DNA of 20,018 bases, from the NCBI GenBank assembly GCA_004151065.3, contig NWUY0300005687.1:45760-65777 (forward strand), given 5' to 3'. The DNA is from Larix sibirica. Its lineage: Eukaryota; Streptophyta; Pinopsida; Pinales; Pinaceae. The translations under genes were made by a program, and so were the position numbers. This document shows positions 18,834 through 20,018 of this stretch, one piece after another (the stretch's first letter is position 1; each line of letters starts with the position of its first letter). Below the pieces are notes generated by a model. That model saw nothing but the letters and a program-made list of their open reading frames with translations, had not been told where the DNA came from and ran no database searches.

Positions 18834-19833
18834 TAATATCCATAATAATTTTCTATTACCAAGCACATATATTTGTTTCATCAATAACTATGACATATCA
18901 ATTCAATACTTATCTGCTTGCACATTTCTTTTCTTCCACAAGGTTTCCACGGAAACAATTTACCTCACTTCTTCTCTTGACACACCCTCTACAGTTGTCC
19001 CAACCCACAACACTCCTCCCCCATCATCCTATGCAACACAAGGAATGGGATCCCTTCTATGCATGCAGTCCCTCGTGCTATCCCAATTCCCTTCCAGTGC
19101 TTCAGCATAGTCCGGCTATGGAATCTCCATGCTATAACTCCAAGCGCATCGTGAATCAATCATAGAAGATTCATTCAAGTTGCCTCTTCTTTGCAGTTAC
19201 TCATCCTCTAGGCTCAAGAATCTCCTTCTCTGATTAACAGTCCCTCAGGTGATCCATTATTCGCCAAGGATTTATTGCACAAGAAGAACACAACTTATAG
19301 GGTTCTTGTGTCCTTGTAATGGATTTATTCTGATGCTTTCAAACTTATAATATCCATCCTGGTGTTATAGCTCAAATTGACACTTCTTTGTAAGTGACGA
19401 CAATTCAAAAGATGACACCTTAGTGTCACCAATAATTCACAAAAAAGGACTTTAAAAGATAGGAGAGCCTATGATTTGAATCCTTGTGATGGCCCTTATC
19501 CCTAAAGCAAGATCCCAATTCATACTCACTTGATTCCATCAAGTTGTAACTATAAATATGCTCACACGCGCTTTCTGAACCAACAAAAAGTGAGCCACAC
19601 AGGTTTCCCTTGAGTAAGGCGTGAGTGCCTCAAAAAATCATGAAAAAAATATACAATTTCAAAAATTTGAGAAGTTATGGAAGTTTTAGACAGTTTGGGG
19701 CTCGGTTGTAACTCTCTAAACCAATTGGTAACGATCTGCAAATATCTCCATCAATCATAAAAGGAGATGAGATGGAACAATGAAGGGGACACCGTTATTG
19801 CATCATGACATTGGAGGAATCTTGCATCACATT
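18834..19833. repeat. 1-kb direct repeat, copy 2
   Basis: Second copy, separated from the first by 44 bp (18790-18833) that are not duplicated. Similarity stops abruptly at CATCACATT, after which the sequence becomes GC-rich. It has a matching 288-nt frame (18946-19233). Confidence 0.9.
18946..19233 (+). pseudogene. 96-codon frame in repeat copy 2, function unknown
   Basis: Counterpart of the frame in copy 1, exactly the same length without indels and stopping at the equivalent TGA (19231-19233). It shares LDTPSTVVPTH, TQGMGSLLCMQS, IEDSFKL and LLCSYSSS, and the TAG after SASA (19108-19110). It has its own TAA further on. Substitutions between the copies include many amino-acid changes, so there is no sign of recent selection. 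Confidence 0.35.
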
Positions 19834-20018
19834 GCTATTAGTTGTGGAGCTTGATATTCCTTATTCAAAGATCGTGTTTCAGCCATGTCTGGATCCCATC
19901 CCATGACGGGGGGGTTTTGGGGGGATTCCCCCCCAATATAGTTTCCATGGGGGGTCTAGGGGGGCGCTACGGCTACATTTTAGGAGCCCCCCCTGGCGGG
20001 GGTTCGGGGGCAGCGCCC
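19834..20018. other. GC-rich segment with long G and C tracts
   Basis: Composition changes sharply from AT-rich to GC-rich, most strongly from 19901. G runs lie at 19908-19914, 19919-19924, 19949-19954, 19959-19964, 19998-20002 and 20006-20010, and C runs at 19928-19934 and 19987-19993. Short inverted partners such as GGGGGATTCCCCC are present. No gene is seen. It probably continues past the window as part of another repeat element. Confidence 0.75.

Noticed and set aside
17783-19833. The two 1-kb repeats as LTRs of one element
   Set aside because: Only 44 bp lie between them, the ends are not TG...CA, and there is no primer-binding site or polypurine tract at the inner edges.

Overview
The window looks like repeat-rich intergenic DNA from a plant with a large genome. 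I favour a gymnosperm, but only by inference: the DNA is AT-rich, has no intact host gene, and consists almost entirely of decayed retroelements with plant-type domain order (endonuclease, reverse transcriptase, zf-RVT zinc-binding domain, RVT_3-type RNase H). I see no rRNA, tRNA, CRISPR or bacterial-type operon.

Layout. 1-843: AT-rich DNA without a recognisable gene. 855-1440: 3' tail of a 5'-truncated LINE on the minus strand. 1560-6606: a long LINE on the minus strand, with the C-terminal part of ORF1 and an almost full-length but dead ORF2 (5951 down to 1824). 6607-7685: spacer with a short TAA repeat and an unusual interleaved inverted repeat. 7686-10901: a second LINE on the plus strand, head to head with the first; it keeps reverse transcriptase, zinc-binding and RNase H remnants but no visible endonuclease. 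10902 onward: an LTR-type terminus starting TGTAATACCCC. 12627-13050: the 3' part of a minus-strand LTR (TATA box, terminus, primer-binding-site-like sequence).

14021-16950 is the most interesting block. A broken minus-strand gene of about 645 codons (16512 to 14570) encodes an N-terminal globular domain, an array of about eight 19-residue lysine/glutamate-rich repeats and a coiled coil. Related 56-60 bp minisatellites lie on both sides of it. I read it as the gag-like or accessory protein of a non-autonomous retroelement, but I cannot assign a family. 17463: another LTR terminus, on the minus strand, directly next to a polypurine tract, so it looks like the start of a 3' LTR.

17783-19833: two direct copies of a roughly 1 kb sequence separated by 44 bp; both contain a 288-nt reading frame without indels. 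19834-20018: an abrupt switch to GC-rich DNA with long G and C tracts.

The genes do not form a pathway. The window records successive insertions: two LINEs, at least three LTR-type termini and a local duplication, all since disabled by stop codons (many explicable as G:C to A:T transitions) and frameshifts.
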